In this document: positions 1 to 12,056 of the stretch, in pieces | How positions within the stretch are numbered: the first letter of the stretch is position 1 | Layout of the letters: every line of letters begins with the position of its first letter | Assembly: GCF_913773725.1 (NCBI RefSeq) | Contig: NZ_CAJYGK010000159.1 | Span: forward strand, 1-64,000 | Length of the DNA: 64,000 nucleotides | Direction of reading: 5' to 3' | Origin: an uncultured Aquabacterium sp. | GTDB lineage: Bacteria; Pseudomonadota; Gammaproteobacteria; Burkholderiales; Burkholderiaceae_C | Translations under genes and position numbers: made by a program | Notes under the pieces: model-generated | Database searches by the model: none | Seen by the model: the letters and a program-made list of their open reading frames with translations, nothing else | What the model was told of the DNA's origin: nothing

Positions 1-112
1 GCTGGACGTGGTCGAGCTGAATCCGGCGCTGGATGTGCGCAACCAGACCGCCCAGCTTGCCGTGGACCTGATCGAGAGCCTGTTCGGCAAGAGCACTTTG
101 ATGCGCCGTTGA
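1..112 (+). CDS. rocF: Arginase (C-terminal fragment)
   Basis: Only the last 36 codons are present; the frame begins at base 2 and ends in TGA at 110-112. The visible tail contains DVVELNPALDVRNQTA followed by a helix ending LIESLFG, the usual closing motif of the arginase/ureohydrolase fold. Arginase hydrolyses L-arginine to ornithine and urea in the cytoplasm. The manganese-binding motifs lie outside the window, so agmatinase or another ureohydrolase is not formally excluded. An amino-acid ABC importer begins 104 nt downstream on the same strand, which fits a role in amino-acid catabolism. Confidence 0.75.
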   Translation, partial: LDVVELNPALDVRNQTAQLAVDLIESLFGKSTLMRR

Positions 113-216
113 GCGGGCGCCGCCGGAGGGGTGGGTCGGATGGGTTCGGGATAGGCATGGTTCCTGCTATTACCGGCCCCTGCCTGACCGACTGACCTCT
201 CTCAAGGACCCTCACC

Positions 217-993
217 ATGACGCAACCCGGCAAGTGGATTCGACGCGGCGCGCTGATCGCCATCGGCCTGATGGCCGCCCTCGGCGCCCAGGCGCGCAGC
301 CTGGACGACATCAAGAAGGACGGCAAGATCGTCGTCGCCACCGAGGGGCAGTTCCCGCCGTTCAACTATTTCCAGGGCACCAAGCTCACGGGCTTTGAAG
401 TCGAACTGGCCGAACTGGTGGTCCAGAAGATGGGCCTGGGCATCGAGTGGAAGGTGCTGGGCTTCGACGCCCTGTTGGCGGGCCTGCGTCAGGATCGCTG
501 GGACCTGGTGATCGCCTCGCACGGCGTCACGGAAGAGCGCGCCAAGGCCGTGACCTTCGCCAACCCGCACTACTGTTCGGGTGGACAGGTCGTGGCCCTG
601 GACCCGGCCATCCGCACCGGCGCCGATCTGGCGGGCAAGGTCGTGGCCGTGCAGACCGGCACCACCTACCTCGAGAGCGTCAAGAAGCTGCCGGGCATCA
701 AGGAAGTGAAGAACTTCCCCAAGGACACCGACGCCCGCACCGCGTTGCTGAGCCACCGGGTCGACGCCTGGGTCAGCGACCGTTTCGTCGCCAAGCAGGC
801 CCTGGCTGCCGCACCCAACGCCGGCATGAAGGCCGGCGACATGGTTTTCATCGAGCGCATTGCCGCTGCGGTGGCCAAGGGCAACCAGAGCGTGGCCGCT
901 GGCTACAACAAGGCCCTGGCCGAGGTCATGGCCGACGGCAGCTACACCGCGCTGTCGAAGAAGTACTTCAACGAAGACGTTCGTTGCAAGTAA
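217..993 (+). CDS. Polar amino-acid ABC transporter substrate-binding protein
   Basis: 258 aa. A basic N-terminus (KWIRRG) and a hydrophobic stretch ending AQA-R form a Sec signal peptide of about 26 residues, so the mature protein is periplasmic. It is a family 3 solute-binding protein: GQFPPFNYFQ and GFEVELAE near the start of the mature domain, then the lobe-1 motif VTEERAKAVTFANPHY, whose Arg normally contacts the substrate carboxylate, and a C-terminal SKKYF. The ligand is probably a polar or basic amino acid but cannot be read from the sequence. The ATG has a good ribosome site (AAGGA, 8 nt upstream). It is first gene of a three-gene importer, with the permease 18 nt downstream. Confidence 0.9.
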   Translation: MTQPGKWIRRGALIAIGLMAALGAQARSLDDIKKDGKIVVATEGQFPPFNYFQGTKLTGFEVELAELVVQKMGLGIEWKVLGFDALLAGLRQDRWDLVIASHGVTEERAKAVTFANPHYCSGGQVVALDPAIRTGADLAGKVVAVQTGTTYLESVKKLPGIKEVKNFPKDTDARTALLSHRVDAWVSDRFVAKQALAAAPNAGMKAGDMVFIERIAAAVAKGNQSVAAGYNKALAEVMADGSYTALSKKYFNEDVRCK

Positions 994-1011
994 GCCCGAG
1001 GACCTGACACC

Positions 1012-1797
1012 ATGCTGACCCTGCCTGGCTGGCCCACCAGCTGGAGCAGGTCGACCCGCAGCACCGCCACCATGGTGGTGGCGAGTGCTGCGCTCGTCCT
1101 GTTCCTGTTGCTGATGGCCATTCCGTTGTCCTGGGCACCCGAGCCCATCGGTCCGGCCGCCCGCGACTTTGCCGACGGCACGCTCGTCACCGTCGAGCTC
1201 ACCGTGGTCTCCGGCCTGGCCGGCATCGCCATCGGGCTGGTGGCGGCCATGGGCAAGCTCTCGCGCATCGCCCCCCTGCGCTGGCTTGCCGCGCTCTACA
1301 TCTGGATCGTCCGTGGCACGCCGCTGCTGGTCCAGGTGCTGTTCGTGTACTTCGCACTGCCCGCGCTGGTCCCCTCGCTGCGGCTGAGCGACTTCACCTC
1401 GGCCTGCATCGCGCTGGCGCTCAACATCGGCGCCTACAACGCCGAAGCCATCCGCTCGGGGCTGCAGGCCGTCCCCAAGGGGCAGATGGAAGCCGCGCGC
1501 TCGCTCGGCATGTCGTCCTGGTACACCTTTGTCGACATCGTGTTCCCGCAGGCGATGAAGATTTCGCTGCCTTCGCTGGTGAACAACATCGTCTCGCTGC
1601 TGAAGGACTCGTCGCTGGCCTACACCATCGGTGTGGTCGAGTTGACCAACGTCGGCAACCGCATCCAGGCCGCCACCTTCCAGCCCATGGCCACGCTGGT
1701 CACCACGGCCTGCATCTACCTTGTGCTGACGACCATGCTCACGCAGATCTCGGACGCCATCGAGCACCGCTACGACGTGGAGGGCCGCCGGCCATGA
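1012..1797 (+). CDS. Amino-acid ABC transporter permease
   Basis: 261 aa, HisM/GlnP family integral membrane protein. A first membrane segment lies at about residues 20-43. The family translocation domain follows, with [36 protein letters not shown] and the cytoplasmic coupling (EAA) loop [20 protein letters not shown], which docks on the ATPase. Five or so membrane helices are visible. Its ATG overlaps nothing upstream, while its stop overlaps the start of the ATPase gene by ATGA, indicating translational coupling. A single permease gene implies a homodimeric channel. Confidence 0.9.
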   Translation: MLTLPGWPTSWSRSTRSTATMVVASAALVLFLLLMAIPLSWAPEPIGPAARDFADGTLVTVELTVVSGLAGIAIGLVAAMGKLSRIAPLRWLAALYIWIVRGTPLLVQVLFVYFALPALVPSLRLSDFTSACIALALNIGAYNAEAIRSGLQAVPKGQMEAARSLGMSSWYTFVDIVFPQAMKISLPSLVNNIVSLLKDSSLAYTIGVVELTNVGNRIQAATFQPMATLVTTACIYLVLTTMLTQISDAIEHRYDVEGRRP

Positions 1798-2537
1798 CCG
1801 CCCCGCAACCGTTCATCACCGTGCAGCAGGTGCAGAAGGCCTTCGGCACGCACCAGGTGCTGCGCAACGTCAGCACCCACTTCGACGCAGGCAAGGTCAC
1901 GGTCATCCTCGGCTCGTCGGGCTCCGGCAAGAGCACGCTGCTGCGCATGCTCAACCGGCTGGAAAAGCACGACAGCGGCACCATCACCGTCGATGGCATC
2001 GAGGTGAGCGATGACGCGAAGGCATTGAACGCCCTGCGCCGCGAGGTCGGCATGGTGTTCCAGCAGTTCAACCTGTTCCCGCACCTGACCGTGCTGGACA
2101 ACGTGACGCGCGCACCCCGCCGTGTGCGCGGCACACCGAAGGCCGAAGCCGAGGCCAAGGCCATGGCGCTGCTGCGCAAGGTGGGCATGGAAGCCCACGC
2201 ACACAAGCATCCGTTTGCCCTGTCGGGCGGGCAACAGCAGCGCGTGGCGATTGCGCGCGCGCTGGCCATGGAGCCCAAGGTCATGCTGTTCGACGAGCCC
2301 ACGTCGGCCCTCGACCCGGAAATGGTCAAGGAAGTGCTGGACGTGATGAAGCAGCTCGCCCGCAGCGGCATGACGATGATCATCGTCACCCACGAAATGG
2401 GCTTTGCCCGAGAGGTCGCCGACCGCGTGCTGTTCCTCAACCAGGGCGAGATCCTGCAGGACCGCCCACCCGCCGCCTTCTTCGACGCGCAGGACAACCC
2501 GCGCATCCGGGCCTTTCTCGGCCAGATCGCGCATTGA
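1794..2537 (+). CDS. Amino-acid ABC transporter ATP-binding protein
   Basis: 247 aa, GlnQ/HisP-type ATPase energising the upstream permease. All catalytic elements are present: Walker [10 protein letters not shown] at residues 40-48, Q-loop [10 protein letters not shown] near 89-97, signature LSGGQQQR at 143-150, Walker [14 protein letters not shown] with Asp167/Glu168, and the switch His at 200 in VTHEMGF. The length is typical for the family. The start codon overlaps the permease stop (ATGA, 1794-1797). Confidence 0.95.
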   Translation: MTAPQPFITVQQVQKAFGTHQVLRNVSTHFDAGKVTVILGSSGSGKSTLLRMLNRLEKHDSGTITVDGIEVSDDAKALNALRREVGMVFQQFNLFPHLTVLDNVTRAPRRVRGTPKAEAEAKAMALLRKVGMEAHAHKHPFALSGGQQQRVAIARALAMEPKVMLFDEPTSALDPEMVKEVLDVMKQLARSGMTMIIVTHEMGFAREVADRVLFLNQGEILQDRPPAAFFDAQDNPRIRAFLGQIAH

Positions 2538-2571
2538 GCCCCACCCCCCTTTCCCCATGCAAAGGCACACC

Positions 2572-4023
2572 ATGATGAAACGTAGCGCCCTGAGCCTGGC
2601 CCTGCTGGCCGCCTCCGTCACGTCCCTGCCCGCCCTGGCGCAGTCGGCCAAGGATTTCGAGTTGCTGCGCAACGAGGTGATGCGCCTGCGCAAGGAACTG
2701 GACGAGCTCAAGGGGCAGCAGGCTGCCAGGCCGGCACCCGCCCCCGCCGTGGTGGCCTCGCCCGAGCCTGCGGTCGACACCGCGGCCCTGACGGAGCGCA
2801 TCGAGCAGGTTGAACTCAAGCAGAAGGACGCGGTCGTGGCCGGCGACATCCCGGGCAGCTTCCGCCTGCCGGGCTCGGACACCTCGATCCGCCTGTATGG
2901 CCACGTGGAAGTGAACGCCGTGCACGAGTTCAAGGGCTCGAGCGGTGACATCGATTACTCGACCTTCCTGCCCTACGCCCCGCTGAACGGCAGCACCGCG
3001 CGCAAGGGGGAGACCTACCTGCACGCCCGCACCTCGCGCATCGGCATCGAGACGTCCACGCCGACGTCGTACGGCCCGCTGGGCATCAAGCTCGAAGGCG
3101 ACTTCAACAACGACCCGCGCCTGGGTGGCTCGGCCGTCAGCGGCGACGTGAAGGCCATCTACACCCAGCAGGCGACGAACTCGTACAACTTCCGCCTGCG
3201 CCAGGCCGTGGCCACGTTTGCCGGCTTCACGGTGGGCCAGACGTGGTCGACCTTCATGGACGTGGACAACGCGCCCGAGACGGTGGACTTCAACGGCCCC
3301 ATCGGCTCGACCTTCATCCGTCAGCCGGTGGTGCGCTACACCTATGCTACGCCCGACCTGGGTGGGCTGACCGTGGCCGTGGAGAACCCGGTGAGCTATG
3401 CGCTCGATGCCCCGGGCTCCGTCACCAAGTCGGGCTTCTCGAAGACGCCCGATCTGGTCCTGCGCTGGGACAAGGGCTACGACTGGGGCGCGGCCAGCCT
3501 GCGCGGCGTGACGCAGGAAGTGAAGATCCTGAGCGCCGACCGCGCGGTGGACGCCGCCAAGCGCGGCTACGGCATCGCCGGCACCGGCCTGATCAAGCTG
3601 CGCGGCGGCCAGGACGCGCTGAGCCTGGGCATGACCTATGGCGACGGCGTGGGCCGCTACTTCAACTACCTGGAAGGCGCCATCGTCGACGAAACGGCCA
3701 ACCGCATCCTGATGGAGCGTGCACTCGGCCTGGTGCTGGGCTACCAGTACAAGGCCAGCGACACCCTGCGGGCCAACCTCGTCGGCGGCTGGCAGAAGAA
3801 CTTCCACAACACCTACACCGACTTCGCGCTGGCCAATGGCCTGGGCACCGGCCAGTTCGGCATCAACAAGCGGATGTACCAGCTGCACGCCGGTCTGATC
3901 TACAACCCGGTGAAGAACGTGGACCTGGGCGCCGAGTACATCTGGGGCGAGCGCGAGACGCTGGCCGGAGAGAAGGGCTCGATGTCGCGCTTCAACCTGA
4001 TGGCCCGCTACACCTTCAACTGA
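2572..4023 (+). CDS. DcaP-like trimeric outer-membrane channel
   Basis: 483 aa from the ATG at 2572, chosen because AAAGG lies six bases upstream and because it opens directly into a signal peptide (KRSALSLALLAASV...ALAQ, about 24 residues). Residues 28-52 form a heptad-rich coiled coil (FELLRNEVMRLRKELDELK), the periplasmic trimerisation stem of DcaP-type porins. From about residue 95 (FRLPGSDTSIRLYGHVEV) to the terminal aromatic RYTFN is a beta-barrel. DcaP channels pass small negatively charged solutes such as dicarboxylates. It follows the amino-acid importer by 34 nt, so it may be the outer-membrane entry for that substrate. The alternative is a generic porin. Confidence 0.8.
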   Translation: MMKRSALSLALLAASVTSLPALAQSAKDFELLRNEVMRLRKELDELKGQQAARPAPAPAVVASPEPAVDTAALTERIEQVELKQKDAVVAGDIPGSFRLPGSDTSIRLYGHVEVNAVHEFKGSSGDIDYSTFLPYAPLNGSTARKGETYLHARTSRIGIETSTPTSYGPLGIKLEGDFNNDPRLGGSAVSGDVKAIYTQQATNSYNFRLRQAVATFAGFTVGQTWSTFMDVDNAPETVDFNGPIGSTFIRQPVVRYTYATPDLGGLTVAVENPVSYALDAPGSVTKSGFSKTPDLVLRWDKGYDWGAASLRGVTQEVKILSADRAVDAAKRGYGIAGTGLIKLRGGQDALSLGMTYGDGVGRYFNYLEGAIVDETANRILMERALGLVLGYQYKASDTLRANLVGGWQKNFHNTYTDFALANGLGTGQFGINKRMYQLHAGLIYNPVKNVDLGAEYIWGERETLAGEKGSMSRFNLMARYTFN

Positions 4024-4047
4024 CCGCCTTACGGCCCAGCCGCGCGC

Positions 4048-4968
4048 ATGAGTGACACGTCTTCCCTGCAGCCTGCATCGCCCGTGCGCGCGGGCTCCCG
4101 CCACCGGATCGGCATTGCCGCGCTGGTGATCGTCACCGCCGTGTGGGGCACGACCTTCCCGGCGATGAAGGCCATGAGCGACGACCTGCAGGCGCTCGAG
4201 ATCATCTCGCTGCGCTTCGCGGTGGCCTGCGCCGTGCTGTGGCCCTTTCTGCGCGGCGTGCAGGCGCATGAACTGCGCTGGGGCCTGCTGATGGGGGCGG
4301 TGATGTTCGGCGCCACGGCACTGCAGGTCAGCGGCCTGGGACTCACAAGCAGCAACCGCAACGCCTTCATCACCGGGTTGAACGTGGTGATCGTGCCCTT
4401 GCTGGCTGCCGGGCTGGGGCAACGCCTCGGCTGGCCTGTGCTGGCGGGTGCTGCGCTCAGCGTGATCGGCATGTACGGCCTGTTCTACGAGGCCGCTCCC
4501 TGGAGCCTGGGCGACAGCCTGACACTGGCCAGCGCCTTCGTCTACGCCGTGTACGTGCTGCTGTTCGAGTACTGTGCGAGGGCGCCCCAACGCAGCCGCC
4601 CCGAGCGGCTGGCGGCCGTGCAGGCTTTCGTGATGCTGGCCCTGGGCGCCGGTGGGGTGGCCTGGCAAGGGCCCGAGCCCGCGGCGCTGGTGGCACGTGC
4701 CGAGAGCCACGCCCTGCCGCTCATCTACCTCGGCCTGCTGGCCAGCGCCGGCATCGTGTGGCTACAGGCCTGGGGTCAGGCGCGGGTGCGCGCCGTCGAA
4801 GCCGCCCTGATCTACGGACTCGAGCCGGTGTTTGCCTCGCTGACGGCCATCTGGTACATCAATGAAGTCTTGGCTGGCCGTGCCCTGATCGGCGCGGTAC
4901 TGATCGTGGCCGGGGTCATGCTCTCCCAGTGGCCCGCCCGCCGCCCCGATCCGGCCCGTGCCACCTGA
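4048..4968 (+). CDS. DMT-family (EamA) inner-membrane transporter
   Basis: 306 aa with ten predicted membrane helices arranged as two EamA repeats. The first repeat opens with AVWGTTFPAMKAM, the second ends in LEPVFASLTAIWYINEVL followed by a final helix GAVLIVAGVMLSQW. Proteins of this type usually export amino acids, nucleosides or metabolites by proton antiport. The substrate is unknown. It lies 24 nt after the DcaP-like gene and 8 nt before marC, so all are probably co-transcribed; export may balance the importer upstream. Confidence 0.85.
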   Translation: MSDTSSLQPASPVRAGSRHRIGIAALVIVTAVWGTTFPAMKAMSDDLQALEIISLRFAVACAVLWPFLRGVQAHELRWGLLMGAVMFGATALQVSGLGLTSSNRNAFITGLNVVIVPLLAAGLGQRLGWPVLAGAALSVIGMYGLFYEAAPWSLGDSLTLASAFVYAVYVLLFEYCARAPQRSRPERLAAVQAFVMLALGAGGVAWQGPEPAALVARAESHALPLIYLGLLASAGIVWLQAWGQARVRAVEAALIYGLEPVFASLTAIWYINEVLAGRALIGAVLIVAGVMLSQWPARRPDPARAT

Positions 4969-4976
4969 GGTGCGCC

Positions 4977-5600
4977 ATGGAACATGATTTCCTCTCCGCC
5001 TTCATCGTGCTGCTGATCGTCACCGATCCGCTCGGCAACGTCCCCCTGGTCATCAGCCTGTTGCGCAACGTGCCCCGTGAGCGCCGGCTGAAGGTGATCA
5101 CCCGGGAGTGCCTGATTGCCACGGTGATGCTCCTGCTGTTCATGCTGGTCGGTGAGCGCCTGCTGGCCGCCATGCACCTCACCAACGTCTCACTCGAGAT
5201 CGCCGGAGGGGTGATCCTGTTCCTGATCGCACTGGGCATGGTGTTTCCCAGCATGGGTGTGAGCTTTGCTTCCCAGGAATCGGAAGGAGAGCCGATGCTG
5301 GTGCCGCTGGCCATCCCCTTGATTGCCGGTCCTTCTGCACTGGCCACCGTGGTGTTGCTGGCATCCCGACAACCCGACCACGCATGGTCTTGGACCGCTG
5401 CCATCGTGCTGGCGATGACGGTCGGGTGGGTGGTGCTGGCATCGGCCGACCGACTGTCGCGCCGCCTGGGACCATCCGGCCTCGTTGCTCTGGAGCGCTT
5501 CATGGGCCTGCTGCTGTCGGCCATGGCGGTGGAGATGCTGATCTCTGGCCTGCACCGGGCCTTCCCTGCCATGGCGCCCGTGGTCGGTGGCGCGGGTTGA
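4977..5600 (+). CDS. MarC family integral membrane protein
   Basis: 207 aa from ATG 4977, preceded by GAGG six bases upstream; a longer reading frame exists but lacks this ribosome site and overlaps the previous gene. Six hydrophobic segments, with the family motifs FIVLLIVTDPLGNVPLVISLL at the N-terminus, GGVILFLIALGMVF in the middle and PLAIPLIAGPSALATVVLL in the second half. MarC/UPF0056 proteins are membrane proteins of unsettled function, formerly misassigned to antibiotic resistance. The C-terminal helix ERFMGLLLSAMAVEMLISGL is also typical. Confidence 0.85.
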   Translation: MEHDFLSAFIVLLIVTDPLGNVPLVISLLRNVPRERRLKVITRECLIATVMLLLFMLVGERLLAAMHLTNVSLEIAGGVILFLIALGMVFPSMGVSFASQESEGEPMLVPLAIPLIAGPSALATVVLLASRQPDHAWSWTAAIVLAMTVGWVVLASADRLSRRLGPSGLVALERFMGLLLSAMAVEMLISGLHRAFPAMAPVVGGAG

Positions 5601-5724
5601 CGCCTGCGCGCCACGTTGTGTCAACCGACCTGACCTGCGTCAGGGCCGGACGCCCCCCGAAAACGTCCAGTCGGACTAGAGTGATGCATGGGCCCGCGCA
5701 CAGCGGCCCCGAGGAGAACGGACC

Positions 5725-6078
5725 ATGCAGCATTCCAACGCCCTGTCCCCTTTACCTGGCCGGCCTGTGAGCCGACTTGCCGCCTGCCTGGCCGTGCTGG
5801 CTCTGGGTGCCTGCTCGTCGGTGCCGGAGCGTTACCACGGCCCTGTGCGTGTCCTGAGCGAGGAAGCGGTCGCTGGCTGCGTGCTGCTCGACGAGATCGA
5901 GACCAGTTCCGGCTTGGTCGGGCTGCTGGGCCCGAAGGGTGTCGACAACAACCGGCAGGTGCTGCTCAGCCGGGCAGAGCGGATGGACGGCACCCACGTC
6001 GTCTGGGGCAAGCCCCTGGTGGGAGATCGCAGCACATCGCTGTCGGCCCGCGTCTACCGCTGCCCGGACGCCCGCTGA
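5725..6078 (+). CDS. Small outer-membrane lipoprotein, unknown function
   Basis: 117 aa. A lipoprotein signal peptide is clear: a hydrophobic run then lipobox LGAC, with Cys at residue 30 followed by SS, so outer-membrane sorting is expected. The mature part is about 88 residues, with two further cysteines (in GCVLLDEI and YRCPD) that could form a disulfide. Its layout, a short segment containing VLLSRAERMDGTHVVW, is reminiscent of DUF4156-type lipoproteins, but I do not recognise it with certainty. The ribosome site GAGGAG is 8 nt upstream of the ATG. It converges with the hybrid kinase gene on the other strand. Confidence 0.7.
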   Translation: MQHSNALSPLPGRPVSRLAACLAVLALGACSSVPERYHGPVRVLSEEAVAGCVLLDEIETSSGLVGLLGPKGVDNNRQVLLSRAERMDGTHVVWGKPLVGDRSTSLSARVYRCPDAR

Positions 6079-6100
6079 CCTGACCGGTTCTCACAAGGCC

Positions 6101-9303
<3,203 letters not shown>

Positions 9304-9307
<4 letters not shown>

Positions 9308-10302
9308 GGCCTACCCTCCGCCCCGGCCAGGCGGCTCTTGAAGCCGGTACGCACCACCCCCTCCAACCGCTCCCCGCGCGACAAGCGCTTCATCGCCCGG
9401 AACGCGGCACGGCCCATGGCCTCGAAGTCCATCTCGACCACGCCGGCCAGGTGGCCTTGCCGCAACAACAGACTCTGCTGAGGCGACAGCACGCCCGTTC
9501 CCACAAAGACCGCCCGGCGCACGTCCAGGCCTCGCTGGCGCAAGCCCTCCAGCATCTGCTGGTACGCCGCAGGTTCCGCGATGGGCCAGGCGCCCACGGA
9601 AACCACGGCCTGGACGCGCAGACTCTCCAGCGACAACGCAATCTGCTGGCGCGCCCGTGACGGGTCATCCCCGTTGTACCAGGGGCAACGGGCGGGCTCG
9701 GTCCAGCCGCCCTCCCCGTTCAGGCGAGCGGGCGGTCTGTCGAGCAGGCCACTCAGCACCGCGCGGACACCGGCCAGGCGCTGATTGAGGTTCGGGTCAT
9801 GCACATCGGCGCTCATGAGACAGACGCTGCCTCCCGCAGGCCACTGCCGGCGCACCATCTCGCCCAGTTCACGTCCGAACGCATGGTTGTCCGGGCCGAT
9901 GTAGAGGCGGCGAAGGTCCCGGTGGGGCCAGTCGAGATCCGAATCGAAGGTCACCACCGGGATGCCGGCAGAACGAGCCTGGGCAAGTCCATGGTCGGCC
10001 AGAAACCCCGAATGCATGACCGACACGGCCAGTGCCGCCAGACCTTCCTGCAACGCCATGCGGATCGCCTCATCCTGCAGGCGCGCATTCGCTGAGCCAG
10101 CGCGCCCCAGGTGCAGGCATCGATCGCCCTGCGCCCGCGCTTCGGCGTCGCAGCCGCGCCATGCGGCCACGAAGTTCACGTCGTCCACACGCTTGCCTGC
10201 CAGGCCGAACACCCGCCCTTCGCCATGGGCCTGGCCAGCCCCGCAGGCGAGCCACAGCGCCACCCAGGCAACGCGACCACGCGCCCTCCAGCCTCCCGTC
10301 AT
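9304..10302 (-). CDS. Periplasmic sugar-type binding protein paired with the hybrid kinase
   Basis: 332 aa from ATG at 10302, chosen because GGAGG lies seven bases upstream and a signal peptide follows at once (WRARGRVAWVALWLACGAGQAHG). The mature protein is a type I periplasmic binding fold (peripla_BP_4/LacI-like): FVAAWRGCDAEARAQG, a GLAALAVSVMHSGF strand-helix, GIPVVTFDSDLD, and NHAFGRELGEMV. It ends in the ATGA overlap with the kinase gene. No permease or ATPase is nearby, so a sensory role as in LuxP or TorT is more likely than transport; that is inference from context. The ligand is unknown. Confidence 0.82.
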
Positions 10303-10493
10303 CCCTGCGCCTCCACATCGAATGTGTGTCCGCGCTGCAGCACGAGTCTTGTGGGCGCTCGTTTGCTCCGGGCACGGAACCAGGGGCCCCGCGTGGTGCG
10401 GCAGCCACAGAGGGAGCACAACACAAGCCTTCCACAGCGTCAAGACAGGGCTCGTCGGGATGGCATTGCCGGCCACACCGTGTGCGCAATCCA

Positions 10494-10715
10494 TCACGCT
10501 CCGCCGCGTGGCGGGCGCTCTGCTGAGGGATCCGTCTCCGCGTCACCGGCCCCATCCTCCGACGGCAAGGTCTCCGGCGCATCAGGTGGCGTATCGAGAG
10601 AAGCCCCTGGATCCTCTTCCCCCGCAGCCGCCTCGGATGGGACGTAGTCCGACGGTCGGCGAGAACCGGTGGACGAGGCGGGGCGCTGACGGACGGAACG
10701 CGGCGTGTCGGACAT
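10494..10715 (-). CDS. Small disordered acidic protein, unknown function
   Basis: 73 aa from ATG 10715, supported by a strong ribosome site (AGGAG, six bases upstream). The first 20 residues are basic (RSVRQRPASSTGSRRP) and the rest is Pro/Glu/Asp/Ser rich (DTPPDAPETLPSEDGAGDAETD) with no hydrophobic core, so it is predicted to be intrinsically disordered. It sits between the sensory operon and the tRNA-Lys terminator. I recognise no family; the good ribosome site is the main support that it is real. Confidence 0.5.
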   Translation of the reverse strand: MSDTPRSVRQRPASSTGSRRPSDYVPSEAAAGEEDPGASLDTPPDAPETLPSEDGAGDAETDPSAERPPRGGA

Positions 10716-10790
10716 GCGGGACTCCTTGCAAGGCGCGGGAATCGACCCGGACAGATTCCGGCAACCCATGTGCCTGCAACATCGCGCGCA

Positions 10791-10828
10791 CAAACAAAAA
10801 CGGCGCATGCCGATGACATGCGCCGTTT
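10791..10828 (-). terminator. Intrinsic terminator after tRNA-Lys(CTT)
   Basis: Perfect 12-bp inverted repeat AAACGGCGCATG (10798-10809) / CATGCGCCGTTT (10817-10828) with a 7-nt loop. On the minus strand it is followed by a T-rich stretch (complement of 10791-10800). It lies 8 nt beyond the 3' end of tRNA-Lys(CTT). Confidence 0.88.
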
Positions 10829-10835
10829 GGAAATT

Positions 10836-10911
10836 TGGTGGGCCCTGTAGGATTCGAACCTACGACCAACGGATTAAGAGTCCGCTGCTCTACCAACTGA
10901 GCTAAGAGCCC
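10836..10911 (-). tRNA. tRNA-Lys (anticodon CTT)
   Basis: 76 nt including an encoded 3' CCA. The acceptor stem GGGCTCT pairs with AGGGCCC (one G-U pair), the D-arm AGCTCAGTTGGTAGAGC is canonical, the anticodon stem GCGGA/TCCGT holds loop CTCTTAA, giving anticodon CTT (codon AAG), and the T-arm contains GGTTCGAATCC. A TATACT -10 element on the minus strand at 10979-10984 may drive it, with a leader of about 60 nt. Confidence 0.97.
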
Positions 10912-11087
10912 GATTGCTGAGGCCGGTTGGCCTTGCATTCGTTTGCTGACTTCGTTTCCGTCATCAGCGAAGACTTGAAGTATACCGTGTTTTTAGAATC
11001 AACACGCTGCACTTGCGGTCTGTTGTAATTTTTTATCACTGCTTGTCTTGCAGTTCTTTCGCACTTTCCGAGGCTGCCAAAGCAGCT

Positions 11088-11163
11088 TGGTGGGTCGTGC
11101 AGGATTCGAACCTGCGACCAACGGATTAAAAGTCCGCTGCTCTACCGACTGAGCTAACGACCC
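11088..11163 (-). tRNA. tRNA-Lys (anticodon TTT)
   Basis: 76 nt with encoded CCA. Acceptor GGGTCGT pairs with ACGACCC, the D-arm is AGCTCAGTCGGTAGAGC, anticodon loop CTTTTAA gives TTT (codon AAA), and the T-arm is GCAGGTTCGAATCCTGC. The body is nearly identical to the CTT tRNA 176 nt downstream; the differences lie mostly in the anticodon and the acceptor and T stems. Together the two genes cover both lysine codons. Confidence 0.97.
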
Positions 11164-11180
11164 GCCCTGGAAAGCCTGAG

Positions 11181-11210
11181 ATTCTAATATGAATTTCAGC
11201 GCGTGATCAA
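11181..11210 (-). promoter_or_regulatory. Sigma-70 promoter for tRNA-Lys(TTT)
   Basis: On the minus strand, TTGATC (11210-11205) and TAGAAT (11186-11181) are separated by 18 bp, ending 17 nt before the tRNA 5' end. The -35 element lies inside the 3' end of tcdA. Confidence 0.6.
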
Positions 11211-12056
11211 GTGTTGCAGCATTTCTGCTGCGGCGACCATGCCAAAAGCCGCCGTGACCGTCACGCTCGATCCGTAGCCGTGGCAGTTCAACGAGCCGTC
11301 GCCCCCCGGCAACACCTCACAACTGTCCTGTGGCGGCGCCACTGCCTCGCGCGAGAACACGCACGTCACCCCGATGCGGCCCTTGCGGGGGCCCCCATGC
11401 CGCTGACGCAGGCGCTGACGCAGACTGGCGAGCAAGGGGTCGTGGGTGACCTCGGCCAGGTCGGCCACCTCCACGCGGTGAGGCTGAACCTTTCCGCCAG
11501 CCGCCCCCACGCTCACCACCGGCTTGCCATGTGTCCAGCCCCATGCAGCGATGGCAGCCTTCGCCCGCACCTGATCGCAACAATCGATGACCCCGTCCAG
11601 ACGATCGGGGTCCAGCAAGGTCGCGACGTTCTCCTCGTCCACGAAAGCCTCTATCGGGGTCACCGAACAATCGGGATGGATGAGGCTGAAGCGCTCCCGC
11701 AGGGCCTCCACCTTGGCTTGACCCAGGGTGGTTTCCAGCGCGTGCACCTGTCGATTCACGTTGGATTCGGCAATGTGGTCCAGATCGATCAGTACCAGCG
11801 CCGCGACCCCGCTGCGCGCGAGCGCTTCGGCGGTCCAGGAGCCCACGCCACCCACCCCGACCACAGCAATCCGCGCGGCACGCAGGCGCTCGTACGCGGC
11901 CACGCCATGTAGTCGGCGCAATCCGCCAAAGCGACGCTCGGGATCGGGACGCGATGCCGCAGCCAGCCGCTCGGCCGAAGAGCGCGTGGACGGCTGAGCC
12001 GAGGCTTCAACCGGGGCATCACTCGGGGCATCGGGATGCCCGGACACCGTGGCCAT
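11196..12056 (-). CDS. tcdA: tRNA threonylcarbamoyladenosine dehydratase
   Basis: 286 aa, ThiF/MoeB/E1-like fold. It catalyses ATP-dependent cyclisation of t6A37 to ct6A37 in ANN-decoding tRNAs, working with the CsdA-CsdE sulfur relay in E. coli. Visible motifs: RFGGLRRLHG entry helix, nucleotide loop VVGVGGVGSW (66-75), DLDHIAESNVNRQ (91-103), DCCDQVRAK and the C-terminal SLNCHGYGSSVTVTAAFGM. The first 38 or so residues are a polar low-complexity extension absent from E. coli TcdA, so a shorter start is possible. Its ATG overlaps the cpoB stop by one base (TGATG), coupling a tRNA modification gene to the tol-pal operon. Confidence 0.9.
   Translation of the reverse strand: MATVSGHPDAPSDAPVEASAQPSTRSSAERLAAASRPDPERRFGGLRRLHGVAAYERLRAARIAVVGVGGVGSWTAEALARSGVAALVLIDLDHIAESNVNRQVHALETTLGQAKVEALRERFSLIHPDCSVTPIEAFVDEENVATLLDPDRLDGVIDCCDQVRAKAAIAAWGWTHGKPVVSVGAAGGKVQPHRVEVADLAEVTHDPLLASLRQRLRQRHGGPRKGRIGVTCVFSREAVAPPQDSCEVLPGGDGSLNCHGYGSSVTVTAAFGMVAAAEMLQHLITR

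Noticed and set aside
202-1767. 521-codon antisense frame over the amino-acid ABC genes
   Set aside because: Shadow of the substrate-binding protein and permease genes; no ribosome site and no recognisable motif.
10836-11163. tRNA-Lys pair as an integration (att) site
   Set aside because: Both tRNAs are intact, and no integrase, direct repeat of a tRNA 3' end or foreign-looking segment lies beside them.
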